Assembly: GCF_003666685.1 (NCBI RefSeq)
Contig: NZ_RCIZ01000004.1
Coordinates: 248,001-312,000, forward strand
DNA: 64,000 nucleotides
Source: Mesorhizobium sp. YM1C-6-2
GTDB taxonomy: Bacteria > Pseudomonadota > Alphaproteobacteria > Rhizobiales > Rhizobiaceae
Reading direction: 5' to 3'
Shown: piece by piece, positions 1 through 7,617 of the stretch
How the letters are laid out: the number at the start of each line of letters is the position of its first letter
How positions within the stretch are numbered: position 1 is the stretch's first letter
Program-made: the position numbers and the translations under genes
Notes under the pieces: generated by a model
Told to the model about the DNA's origin: nothing
The model's input: the letters and a program-made list of their open reading frames with translations, nothing else
Database searches by the model: none

Positions 1-249
1 CCGCGAAATCTCCTCCATGGCGACGACATGAGCGAGGTATCCCATACCGGAGCCGCCGAACTCCGGATCGGCAGTGACGCCGAGCAGGCCGAGCTCGCCA
101 AGTTCCGTCCATAGATGCGTGGGGAACTCGTTCGAGCGGTCGATGTCGGCGGCGAGTGGCGCAATCTTCTCCTGGGCGAAGCGGCGCACCATGTCGCGAA
201 GGCCGTCGATCTCCTCGCCAAAGCCGAAATCGAGCGTGTTCAGATACAT
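1..249 (-). CDS. acyl-CoA dehydrogenase, isovaleryl-CoA type (N-terminal part)
   Basis: The first 83 codons of a minus-strand gene that runs off the left edge. The translation (begins MYLNTLDFGFGEEID, later GELGLLG and EFGGSGMGYL) is the N-terminal helical domain of FAD-dependent acyl-CoA dehydrogenases. The wording is closest to isovaleryl-CoA dehydrogenase, which acts in leucine breakdown and passes electrons to electron-transfer flavoprotein. The start at 249 is preceded by a good purine-rich ribosome site (GAGGAGGAAACC). The catalytic glutamate and FAD-binding C-terminal half lie outside the window, so substrate specificity is inferred from resemblance only. It is divergent from the Nudix gene at 313. 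Confidence 0.8.
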   Translation of the reverse strand, partial: MYLNTLDFGFGEEIDGLRDMVRRFAQEKIAPLAADIDRSNEFPTHLWTELGELGLLGVTADPEFGGSGMGYLAHVVAMEEISR

Positions 250-312
250 GGTTTCCTCCTCGGCTCACCGCTCCGATCTTGCGGCAACAATCCTCATGAG
301 GGAAGCTCGGAC

Positions 313-777
313 ATGAGGAAGCAGAGCGCAGGCGTATTGGTCTTTCGAAGGCGGCCAAAAGCGGTCGAAGTGCTGCTCGTCCATCCGGGCGGACCGTTCT
401 GGGCCAAACGCGACGCCGGCGCATGGTCGATCCCCAAGGGCGAGTATGCCGACGTCGAAGATGCCGAAACGGCCGCGCGGCGCGAATTCACGGAAGAAAC
501 CGGCTGGAAGCTGGATGGAGAGTTCACCTCTCTCGGCGAGATAAGGCAGAAGGCAGGAAAGGCGGTGACAGCCTTCGCAGTCGAGGGCGACTTCGAACCG
601 GCGAGCCTGGAAAGCAACAGATTCGAAATGGAATGGCCGCCAAGGAGTGGGCGGCAAGCCAGTTTTCCGGAGGTCGACAGGGCAGGGTGGTTCGGTCTCG
701 ATGCGGCGCGCGAGAAGATGGTCGAGGGCCAGCGACCACTGCTCGATAGGCTTGAGGCGCTGCTTGCGGGCGGCTGA
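313..777 (+). CDS. Nudix hydrolase
   Basis: A 154-residue protein with a complete Nudix box at residues 43-65 (G43, E49, then REFTEETGW at 57-65), matching G-x5-E-x7-REUxEExGU. Family members hydrolyse a nucleoside diphosphate linked to another moiety, with Mg2+ held by the REUxEE glutamates. The opening segment SAGVLVFRR and the phrase AWSIPKGE resemble the diadenosine-polyphosphate/NTP subgroup, but the substrate cannot be read from sequence. The start at 313 was preferred over an upstream frame extension because residue 1 begins directly before the first Nudix strand and GGAAG lies upstream. It is divergent from the dehydrogenase at 249. Confidence 0.85.
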   Translation: MRKQSAGVLVFRRRPKAVEVLLVHPGGPFWAKRDAGAWSIPKGEYADVEDAETAARREFTEETGWKLDGEFTSLGEIRQKAGKAVTAFAVEGDFEPASLESNRFEMEWPPRSGRQASFPEVDRAGWFGLDAAREKMVEGQRPLLDRLEALLAGG

Positions 778-862
778 TCTGCCGGCAGCGACGTAGCCCA
801 GAAAGTAGCCTCCGCGAGGCATGGACCTAGCTGGCTGTCGCGAATTACGCTCTTGATCGGAA

Positions 863-1996
863 TTGGTGTTGGGTTCTGCCGGAGGCCGCAATGCATCTAC
901 CCCCTTCAAGCTCGACCACTGGCTGTCGAAAGCCCGGTTTGCGACGCCGCCCATCCTTTATGATCTCGCGGCCAGCACCGGGCCGAAATGGACCGTGCGC
1001 GAGCTTCTGGCGCTGGGAGAGGGCGCAAGCCTGGACGACACGATCCTCGGCTATTCATCGCCGGAGGGCAGCCGGCCGCTGCGCGACGCGATCGGCGCTT
1101 TCCTTGGTGTGGATCCGGACTGGGTCGTGATCACGCTCGGAGCGTCGGAGGCCTTTTCCATTCTGCTCTGTACGGCGGCGCGGACCGGCGCGAACGTGGT
1201 GCTGCCGCACCCGGGCTATCCGGCCTTCGATCCTGTTGCCGGCGTCTGGGGGCTGGACGTCCGCCATGTCAGGCTGTCGCGCGAGCACGGCTTTCGGCAG
1301 CGTGCCGAGGACGTGTTGAAAGCGGTGGACGACAGGACCGCTGTTGCGCTGGTCAACACTCCGCAAAATCCGGCGGGCACCGTCATGCCGCGCGAGGAGA
1401 TCGAGACCCTGGCCGCCGCCCTGCACCGGAAAGGTGCATCGCTGATCGTCGACGAGGTCTACCACCCCCTCTATTTCGGCGAGCAGCAGGTGTCGGCCGC
1501 TGCTATCCCCAATGTGAACGTCATGGGCGACATGTCGAAGGCGCTGTCGCTGGCCGGCCTGCGGCTCGGCTGGCTGGTCGAGCGCGACCCAAAGCGGCGC
1601 GAGCAGATGATCGATGCGCGCGGCTACTTCACCATCAGCAGTTCGCCGCTGCTCGAGCGGCTCGCGGTGCATGCCTTCGCCAATCGCGAGGTGCTGCTGT
1701 CGAGGCTGCATGCCGTGGCGAGCGAGAACCTTGCGGTGCTCTCGGATTTCATGGAGCGTGCCTCGGATGTCCTTGGCTGGGCGGGGCCCGAGGGCGGCAC
1801 CGTGTGCTTCCCCTGGTTCCTGGATGGCCGTGACAGCCGGCCCTTCTGCGAGGCGCTTGCCGCGAACGGGGTGCCGGTTGCGCCCGGCGACTGTTTCGGC
1901 AAGCCGGAGCATATGCGCCTGGGCTTCGCGCTCCTGAAACGCGAAAAGTTTTTCGAAGGTCTCGCGATCTTCGAGCGCGTCCTGCGGGAGCAGTAG
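863..1996 (+). CDS. PLP-dependent aminotransferase, class I/II fold
   Basis: About 377 residues of the fold-type I aminotransferase family. Landmarks in order are the asparagine motif VNTPQNPAGT, the PLP-pyridine aspartate in DEVYHPL, and the Schiff-base lysine in MSKALSLAGLRLGW. The amino donor and acceptor cannot be deduced. An in-frame stop lies at 854, so translation must begin at TTG 863, GTG 866 or TTG 869; no ATG is available near the family N-terminus. It is convergent with a second aminotransferase gene, with one base between the two stop codons and no terminator hairpin. Confidence 0.82.
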   Translation: MVLGSAGGRNASTPFKLDHWLSKARFATPPILYDLAASTGPKWTVRELLALGEGASLDDTILGYSSPEGSRPLRDAIGAFLGVDPDWVVITLGASEAFSILLCTAARTGANVVLPHPGYPAFDPVAGVWGLDVRHVRLSREHGFRQRAEDVLKAVDDRTAVALVNTPQNPAGTVMPREEIETLAAALHRKGASLIVDEVYHPLYFGEQQVSAAAIPNVNVMGDMSKALSLAGLRLGWLVERDPKRREQMIDARGYFTISSSPLLERLAVHAFANREVLLSRLHAVASENLAVLSDFMERASDVLGWAGPEGGTVCFPWFLDGRDSRPFCEALAANGVPVAPGDCFGKPEHMRLGFALLKREKFFEGLAIFERVLREQ

Positions 1997-1997
1997 G

Positions 1998-3110
1998 TCA
2001 GCCGCGCGCGGCCTTGAGCGCCTTGGGGAGCTCTTCCGCAAAAATGTCGAGCTCGTGGTCGAGACCGACGCTGACGCGGATGCAGCGGTCGAGCACCGGC
2101 ACCATCGGCTTGCGGATGAAGACGTCGCGCGCGATCATTTCCTTCAGCACCTTGAGTGCGAAGTCGCCGCCGGCGCCGCAGTCGATGGTGACGAAATTCG
2201 TGGCCGACGGGATCGGCGAGAGCCCATTGTCGCGTGCGATCGCGGATATCCGGTCGCGGCCGGCGGCGACTTTTGCTTTCACTTGCGCCAGATAGGTCTG
2301 GTCGGCGAGAGCGGCCTCGCCGGCGACGAGCGCCATGCGATTGACGCCATAGTGGTTGCGGACCTTTTCGACATCGCGGATGAAGCCTTCCTCGCCGACG
2401 GCATAGCCGCAGCGAATGCCGGCAAGCCCGTAGGCCTTGGAGAAGGTGCGCATCCAGATCACGTTCGGCCGTGACACGTCGATCGGCACCAGCGCGGTCG
2501 CCGGGCCAAGTTCGCCATAGGCCTCGTCGATCACCAGCATTGTCGTTTCCGGCAGCGCCTCGGCGAAACGCATGATGTCGGCCGCCTCCCACCATGTGCC
2601 CATCGGATTATCGGGATTGGAGAGATAGACCAGCGGCGCGTTTTCGCGCTTCACCGCTGCGAGCAGGCCGTCGAGGTTCTCATGGTCGTTCTCGTAAGGT
2701 ACGGCGACCACCCGTCCGCCGAAGCCGGCAACGTGGAAGTTGAAGGTCGGATAGGCGCCAAGCGAGGTGACGACCGGCTGGCCAGGCGAGATCATCATGC
2801 GCACGACGAGGTTGAGCAGCCCGTCAATGCCTTCTCCGACGACGACGTTGTGGTAGCCGACGCCGAGATGGGCGGCGATGGCGGTCTTCAGATCGAAATT
2901 ATCGGGGTCGCAATACATCCACATGTCGGGTGCGGCGGCCCGCATGGCGGTGATGACCGACGGCGCCGGGCCGAAACTGCTTTCATTGGCGCCGATGCGC
3001 GCCCGGAACGGGCGGCCGCCGCGGTCGCGTTCCTGCGCTTCCGGTCCGACGAAGGGAACGGTCGGAGGCAATGCGGCGACGAGCGGCGTGAGGGCAGGGC
3101 GTTGGGCCAT
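1998..3110 (-). CDS. histidinol-phosphate-aminotransferase-like PLP enzyme
   Basis: A 370-residue aminotransferase of the HisC-like branch. It carries SNPDNPMGT, DEAYGEL, and the PLP lysine in FSKAYGLAGIRCGY, and ends with conserved arginine-containing RVSVG. HisC-like enzymes transfer amino groups to imidazoleacetol phosphate or to aromatic keto acids; rhizobia usually have several paralogues, so a role in histidine synthesis is not assumed. The start at 3110 (MAQRPALTP) follows CTGGAG at a good distance. Much longer upstream reading frame exists but overlaps the exported-protein gene at 3297 and is not family-like. Confidence 0.85.
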   Translation of the reverse strand: MAQRPALTPLVAALPPTVPFVGPEAQERDRGGRPFRARIGANESSFGPAPSVITAMRAAAPDMWMYCDPDNFDLKTAIAAHLGVGYHNVVVGEGIDGLLNLVVRMMISPGQPVVTSLGAYPTFNFHVAGFGGRVVAVPYENDHENLDGLLAAVKRENAPLVYLSNPDNPMGTWWEAADIMRFAEALPETTMLVIDEAYGELGPATALVPIDVSRPNVIWMRTFSKAYGLAGIRCGYAVGEEGFIRDVEKVRNHYGVNRMALVAGEAALADQTYLAQVKAKVAAGRDRISAIARDNGLSPIPSATNFVTIDCGAGGDFALKVLKEMIARDVFIRKPMVPVLDRCIRVSVGLDHELDIFAEELPKALKAARG

Positions 3111-3296
3111 CGGAAACTCCAGGCGGCGAGATGCTCCGATCGGCGTTCTGCTTCGAAACGTGGCGAAGTGCAATGGCGGCGATGGTTGGTGGAGCCGGCT
3201 GAAACAGCGATGCCCGCAGCTGCGACGATCCTCATGAACCTTCTTCCGGCTCGCTGCGACAAAGATGCGAAGGATCGTTTTCGAAAGGAGAAACCA

Positions 3297-3563
3297 ATGA
3301 AACCTTCCATCAAGTACATTGTCGCCGGTTATGTCGCGCTGATCGCCGTCAATATGTTCGCCGGCAATGCTTCGGCCGGTACTCTTCCCGACGGCAACGG
3401 CGGCGCCGTCTGCAAGGGCGCGGGTTCGTGTCTGGTGCTGCAGCTGGACTGCAAGGGCACCTACACAGACGCCACCGACAAGAACGGAACCGTCTACGGC
3501 AAATGTTCGCAGGTCGCCAAGATCGGCGGCGCGGCCAAGCCGAAGGCGCTCAAGGCGAACTGA
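3297..3563 (+). CDS. small exported protein of unknown function
   Basis: An 88-residue protein with a signal peptide (MKPSIKYIVAGYVALIAVN...ASA, cleavage near residue 27) and a mature part with three cysteines (GAVCKGAGSC and LDCKGTYTD) and a lysine/alanine tail. It is therefore probably periplasmic with disulphides. It starts behind a strong ribosome site (AAAGGAGAAACC). I do not recognise a named family. A long perfect hairpin follows 12 bases after the stop codon. Confidence 0.7.
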   Translation: MKPSIKYIVAGYVALIAVNMFAGNASAGTLPDGNGGAVCKGAGSCLVLQLDCKGTYTDATDKNGTVYGKCSQVAKIGGAAKPKALKAN

Positions 3564-3574
3564 TCCGCATATAT

Positions 3575-3616
3575 GCAAACGGGACCGCTCGCCTCTGCGC
3601 GGGCGGTCCCGTTTGC
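3575..3616. terminator. long perfect hairpin between convergent genes
   Basis: Arms 3575-3588 and 3603-3616 (GCAAACGGGACCGC and its exact complement) form a 14-bp perfect stem with a 14-base loop. It lies between the stop codons of two convergent small genes, so it probably terminates transcription in both directions. The downstream U tract is only three bases, within the stem. Confidence 0.65.
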
Positions 3617-3639
3617 GGCGACCTGGCGTGAGTCACGCG

Positions 3640-3978
3640 CTAAGGGTTCTCGCACTCCTTCAAAGCCGACAGATAGCCGGCCCAGGCCTCGCTTCCGCCC
3701 GGCGTGGCGAGTTGCGCGCGGACTTTCGTAATGCCGTCCCCCGTGGCTGTGAAGGCGATCTTGTCTGACGGCCCGCCATTCGAGCGGCCTTCGATGGTGT
3801 TGGTACGTGTCGAAGGATCGTCGACCTTCTTGAAGCCGGGTGCCGTAGCGACCTTCCGATAGAAACAGTCGGAGAGAAGCTGATAGTCGCCGGCGAGCAC
3901 CGTCGTCTGCTCGGGTTCGGTGACAGTGGATTGGCAGCCACCCAGGACGAGCGCTGTGTACAGGATCAATCGCTTCAT
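3640..3978 (-). CDS. small lipoprotein of unknown function
   Basis: A 112-residue protein with a lipoprotein signal: MKRLILYTALVLGGC, where LGGC is the lipobox and the cysteine is residue 15. The mature part (YQLLSDCFYRKVAT, later AWAGYLSALKECENP) has two further cysteines and no recognised domain. The start at 3978 places the lipobox correctly; a start two codons upstream (3984) is equally possible. Likely tethered to the inner or outer membrane. Convergent with the small exported protein at 3297. Confidence 0.68.
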   Translation of the reverse strand: MKRLILYTALVLGGCQSTVTEPEQTTVLAGDYQLLSDCFYRKVATAPGFKKVDDPSTRTNTIEGRSNGGPSDKIAFTATGDGITKVRAQLATPGGSEAWAGYLSALKECENP

Positions 3979-4130
3979 GCGCATCACCCACGGACATGCC
4001 TCTGATCCCATAGTTGCAGGAAATATCAGCCGCCGCAAATGGCTTCGCGCGGGCGACCAATACGTGTTCCTGCGCCGGGTGTTGATCGTGGCGGCCCCGT
4101 CGAGGGTTGGTTAACGCTACGTAAACTCGA

Positions 4131-4158
4131 TTGACATCCGCTAAATTAGGTCTAGCTT
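4131..4158 (+). promoter_or_regulatory. possible sigma-70 type promoter
   Basis: A perfect TTGACA at 4131-4136 is followed 16 bases later by TAGCTT at 4153-4158. The -35 is good and the -10 is poor (three of six bases). It lies 50 bases upstream of the FecR-domain gene start. Confidence 0.35.
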
Positions 4159-4208
4159 GGAAAGCTTGTTAGGTCGGCTTCATTGATAGCGTCTTGGCTG
4201 CGCGCGGG

Positions 4209-5081
4209 ATGCAGGGGATGTCTAGATCGCGTTGGAGCATCTTCGTCGCAGTGTTCGTTTCGCTTGCGGCGGGCAGCGCTACTGCGGCCGAAAAGGTCGG
4301 CGAAGCGGTTCTCATCAAAACGACGGTGACTGGTGGCGGCGGAACGCTTGCCGCCCGCTCGCCCGTGTATCGGGACGAGAGGATCAGGACATCCAACACC
4401 GGTCTCGGCGAATTCGTCTTCCGCGACGGCACGAAATTCGCTGTAGGAGGGAACTCGTCAGTGGTCATTGACAAGTTCGTTTTCGACGGCAGCAGTTCGG
4501 TCAAGGATCTGACAATCAAGGCCGCAAAAGGCAGCTTCCGCTGGATCAGCGGCGGGTCGCCTTCGTCAGCCTACAAAATCAACACGCCGGCAGGGACGGT
4601 CGGTATCCGCGGCACCGCGCTCGACATCTTCGTCGGCGCTGGCGGCAAGACGGCGGTCGTCTTGTTGAGCGGGCAAGCCCGTTTCTGCGGCAGGAACGGC
4701 TGCCGGGAACTGAAGCGCCGCTGCGACGTAGTCGTGGCCACGCCCGGAGGTGGCATCACCGATCCCAGGCGGGTTCATGCCGGCATATTGAAAGACCTTG
4801 GCTCGCCACGCGCATTGCCTTTCATTTCCGGCCATCAGCGACTGTCGGGAAAATTCCGCGTCGGCGGCGGGTGCCAGCTTTCGGCGTCGCTCGAGAAGTC
4901 GCCGACGCCGTCGCCGGGACGCACCGGTGCCAAAGGCGCACCGTCGTCGTCACCCGATCCTCCGTCGCCGCCGTCGCCGCCTTCGCCACCCTCTCCGCCG
5001 TCCCCCGGCAAAGGCAACAACGGGAAGGGCAATGGCGGTGGTGACGGTTCACCCAATGGGAAGAGCGACAAGGGAAGATAG
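4209..5081 (+). CDS. FecR-domain exported protein with Pro/Ser-repeat and Gly-rich tail
   Basis: About 290 residues. A signal peptide (SIFVAVFVSLAAGSATAAE) is followed by a FecR-like domain: V-x-G-E-AVLIKTTVTG, DERIRTSNTGLGEFVFRDGT, and NTPAGTVGIRGTALDIFV. The C-terminus has repeated PPSP units encoded by a near-9-bp DNA repeat around 4962-5004, then a glycine/asparagine/lysine-rich end. The FecR domain occurs in periplasmic sensors and also in stand-alone secreted proteins; no FecI sigma or FecA receptor gene is adjacent. The start is uncertain (TTG 4194, ATG 4209 or ATG 4218). Confidence 0.78.
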   Translation: MQGMSRSRWSIFVAVFVSLAAGSATAAEKVGEAVLIKTTVTGGGGTLAARSPVYRDERIRTSNTGLGEFVFRDGTKFAVGGNSSVVIDKFVFDGSSSVKDLTIKAAKGSFRWISGGSPSSAYKINTPAGTVGIRGTALDIFVGAGGKTAVVLLSGQARFCGRNGCRELKRRCDVVVATPGGGITDPRRVHAGILKDLGSPRALPFISGHQRLSGKFRVGGGCQLSASLEKSPTPSPGRTGAKGAPSSSPDPPSPPSPPSPPSPPSPGKGNNGKGNGGGDGSPNGKSDKGR

Positions 5082-5172
5082 AGCCGGGCGGGCTTGATGA
5101 GTCAGCCAAGTTTCCGCCCGCAGCATACCGCGTTGTTCTGGCCGAAGCTCGGCAGTAACTCTGGTCAACGGT

Positions 5173-6102
5173 CTAGGGAACTCGCTTCGCCTTTGGAGAT
5201 TTCGGCTTCCTTTCCAGGAGCCCCGGAATGCCGAACCCGAAGCGGCGCCGCGTCGATGATTTCATCCCGCAGCAGCGGATAAATGTCTTGCCCGAACCGC
5301 ATGGGCATGGATCGGCCCATCTCGTCTGCACCTGGTTGATCACCGGAAGGGCAAGGCGCAATGGCACCAATGACATAACGAGGGCTGCAAGTTTTGACGT
5401 TATTCCCGGCACGACCATGCGGCGGCCCCGCTGGAATCCGCGCCAGGCGCTTTCGGCTACGTCCTCCGCAGACAAGCTCGGCATATATTTGAACAGCGGC
5501 AGATCCTTGATCCCGCGTCCGTGCAGGAAACCCGTGTCGACCGGCCCCGGTATGACGCAGGTAACGGTGACCCCGGTGCCGCGGAGTTCTTCGTAGAGAG
5601 CCTGCGAGAAGGAGGACACGAAACTCTTCGTCGCATAATAGACCGCCATCTGGGGGCCGGGGATCAATCCCGCCAGGGAACCCAGGTTGATGACCCCGCC
5701 GCCGTGCCGCGCCACCATGCCCGGGATCAAGGTCAGGGTGAGTTCCACCAGCAGGCGGACGTTGAGATCGATCATCCGCAGTTGCGCATCCAGGGGACGT
5801 GAGGCCGCAAGGCCCTGGAGCCCTTGGCCTGCGCTGTTGACGAGGACATGGCAGGCAAGGCCATTGGCGTCGAGGAAGTCCTTCACCTGCCTTGCCGCGT
5901 TGTCCGCCAACAGGTCGAGTTGCAAGGTGAGCGTTTCGCTTCCCTCGGTGCGTATTTCCTCGGCTACAGCCGTCAGGCGTTCATCTGATCGGCCGACCAG
6001 GACGACGACAAAGCCCTTTGCCGCGGACTTGGCCATCGCCTGTCCAATACCATTGCTGGCGCCGGTCACTACGATGCAAGGACGGAGTCCATTCTGTGAC
6101 AT
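5173..6102 (-). CDS. short-chain dehydrogenase/reductase with C-terminal SEC-C motif
   Basis: A 309-residue protein. The Rossmann fold is intact: TGASNGIG at 13-20, NSAG near 89-92, catalytic Ser142, Tyr155 and Lys159. It should oxidise or reduce an alcohol/ketone with NAD(P). Unusually, residues 266-279 read CPCGSGKTFIRCCG, a textbook SEC-C zinc motif as found at the end of SecA, followed by a basic tail. It is the last gene of a minus-strand series with the acyltransferase at 6134 (31-base gap) and the methyltransferase-like gene at 6940. ATG 6102 follows GAGGT. Confidence 0.85.
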   Translation of the reverse strand: MSQNGLRPCIVVTGASNGIGQAMAKSAAKGFVVVLVGRSDERLTAVAEEIRTEGSETLTLQLDLLADNAARQVKDFLDANGLACHVLVNSAGQGLQGLAASRPLDAQLRMIDLNVRLLVELTLTLIPGMVARHGGGVINLGSLAGLIPGPQMAVYYATKSFVSSFSQALYEELRGTGVTVTCVIPGPVDTGFLHGRGIKDLPLFKYMPSLSAEDVAESAWRGFQRGRRMVVPGITSKLAALVMSLVPLRLALPVINQVQTRWADPCPCGSGKTFIRCCGMKSSTRRRFGFGIPGLLERKPKSPKAKRVP

Positions 6103-6133
6103 CAACCCGACCTCGGAGAATCCAGTGAACTGA

Positions 6134-6931
6134 CTAAGCTAGCATGGTGCGGGCTTCTCGATCACCACCGGCGTCATCCCGCAAGGCCTCCGGCGGCTGA
6201 CTTCTCAATTCATCGGCGACCCTTGTGTTCAGAATAGCCTCCAGCCGCTCGAGCGCTCTTGCGACATTGGCCCCGTCCATCACTCGGTGGTCGTAGTGGA
6301 TGCGCACGTCGACCGAACCATTCTCGTCGATCCCCCCATAGTTCAACAGCGTGGTCAGAGGCGTCAGGGGATTGAACGATTCGGCTCCGAGGCCCGAATA
6401 TACGGATAGCTGGAACGTGCCGAAATAATTTGGCCGCTGGCGGCCGATGTTCAGGCCGAGCCACATGGCAAGCCTCCTGAACGGAACAGGCGCCCGGGCC
6501 AGCTTCAAGGCCTGGCGAAAATCCCTGATCTCCATTACCGGGCGGGATTGCGCCGCCCGGATCTTTCTTACGAGTTGGGCGACCGAGTCGATTTCGGGCC
6601 GCTTGATGCGGTGGAGCAGCACCACCCGCTCGCCGTCGAGCTCGCGCTCGCAGGCGAGCGAAGCGATGCTCGATGGATATTCGTAGAGATGCGGCCAAGG
6701 CAGCTTCACATAGGCGCGTCGCAGCTCGGGCGTCTCCTGCGAAAGAAGCGCATAGCCTTTCAGGAAAATGGCGGTCCACGACGGGCGAGGGCTTAGCGCC
6801 CGCCTTGCCTGCATGACGGCGTTGAGATTCATGCGGCGCTGAACGGTGATCCTCGGAATGTTTTTCGAAAACCGCATCAGGTCGCCGACAAGGCGCCTCG
6901 CGGGCGATAGTCTTATTGCGCGGCCCCGCAT
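6134..6931 (-). CDS. stand-alone 2-oxoacid-dehydrogenase E2-type acyltransferase domain
   Basis: A 265-residue protein resembling the catalytic domain of dihydrolipoamide acyltransferases (chloramphenicol-acetyltransferase fold). The active-site motif is present: HYDHRVMDGANV, with H215, D219 and G220. It lacks the lipoyl and E1/E3-binding domains, so it is not a normal E2 subunit and may acylate a small molecule or lipid. No pyruvate dehydrogenase genes are nearby. Start 6931 is eight bases from the stop of the upstream gene, which favours coupling; an earlier start at 6979 would overlap it. Substrate unknown. Confidence 0.72.
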   Translation of the reverse strand: MRGRAIRLSPARRLVGDLMRFSKNIPRITVQRRMNLNAVMQARRALSPRPSWTAIFLKGYALLSQETPELRRAYVKLPWPHLYEYPSSIASLACERELDGERVVLLHRIKRPEIDSVAQLVRKIRAAQSRPVMEIRDFRQALKLARAPVPFRRLAMWLGLNIGRQRPNYFGTFQLSVYSGLGAESFNPLTPLTTLLNYGGIDENGSVDVRIHYDHRVMDGANVARALERLEAILNTRVADELRSQPPEALRDDAGGDREARTMLA

Positions 6932-6939
6932 GGCTGGCT

Positions 6940-7521
6940 CTAGTAGATATACGGAATGATGCGTTTGGTCGTCCCGCAATAGGCGCGGTATTCATCGCCG
7001 AAATTGTCCAACATCATTCGCTCCTCAACGTTGACGCGCATAAGGAAGAGAACTGCAAAGCCGATCAAGCCCGACATCCCGGCGACCCAATTCGGCAAAA
7101 GGAGCGCCTGGGCGAGCCCAACGAGCAGGAAAGACGCATACATAGGGTGCCGAACGAAACGGTAGAGACCCCGAGAGACAAATTTATGTTGGTCGCGGAT
7201 TTCCAGCGTGACGGACCAGTTCCGGCCCAGATCCTTGTGGGCTCTGCGGAAAACCCAGAGACCGAACACGAAAACCGCGATACCGGCGGCGATCGCCCAT
7301 AGGCGAGGCGTGTAGTCGGCTCCCGACGGAATGCCTGTGGCGACATAGAAGGCGGGCAGGATGGCCATTCCGAAAAAGGCCACCGAAAGCGCGATCTTTT
7401 CGGAAAGGGAGCGGTAGTCGCGGACGACCCGCACGCGCTTGGCGCGGCGTTCGAAGGGGTAACGGATGATGTACCAGGCGACGATACCCAGCAGCCAGCT
7501 TACCTCTCCGACTGAAGCCAT
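6940..7521 (-). CDS. isoprenylcysteine carboxyl methyltransferase-like membrane protein
   Basis: A 193-residue integral membrane protein with about four to five hydrophobic segments. The C-terminal SAM-binding signature of the ICMT/phospholipid methyltransferase group is clear: RFVRHPMYASF, then EERMMLDNFGDEYRAY. Bacterial homologues methylate small or lipid substrates that are mostly unknown. First gene of the series with the E2-like acyltransferase and the SDR. The start at 7521 (MASVGEVSWLLG) begins just before the first membrane helix; upstream codons in the frame look non-coding. Confidence 0.78.
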   Translation of the reverse strand: MASVGEVSWLLGIVAWYIIRYPFERRAKRVRVVRDYRSLSEKIALSVAFFGMAILPAFYVATGIPSGADYTPRLWAIAAGIAVFVFGLWVFRRAHKDLGRNWSVTLEIRDQHKFVSRGLYRFVRHPMYASFLLVGLAQALLLPNWVAGMSGLIGFAVLFLMRVNVEERMMLDNFGDEYRAYCGTTKRIIPYIY

Positions 7522-7617
7522 TGCTGTTTTCCGACTAGAACAACGGCGGCCCGGAAGCAGCACGGTGCGCGACGAATTCTCGCGTACAGGGAAACATCCC
7601 ACATCCGATGCGTCGGA

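Noticed and set aside
4962-5004. Short repeats resembling a CRISPR array
   Set aside because: These are codons for Pro-Pro-Ser units inside a coding frame, without spacers or cas genes.
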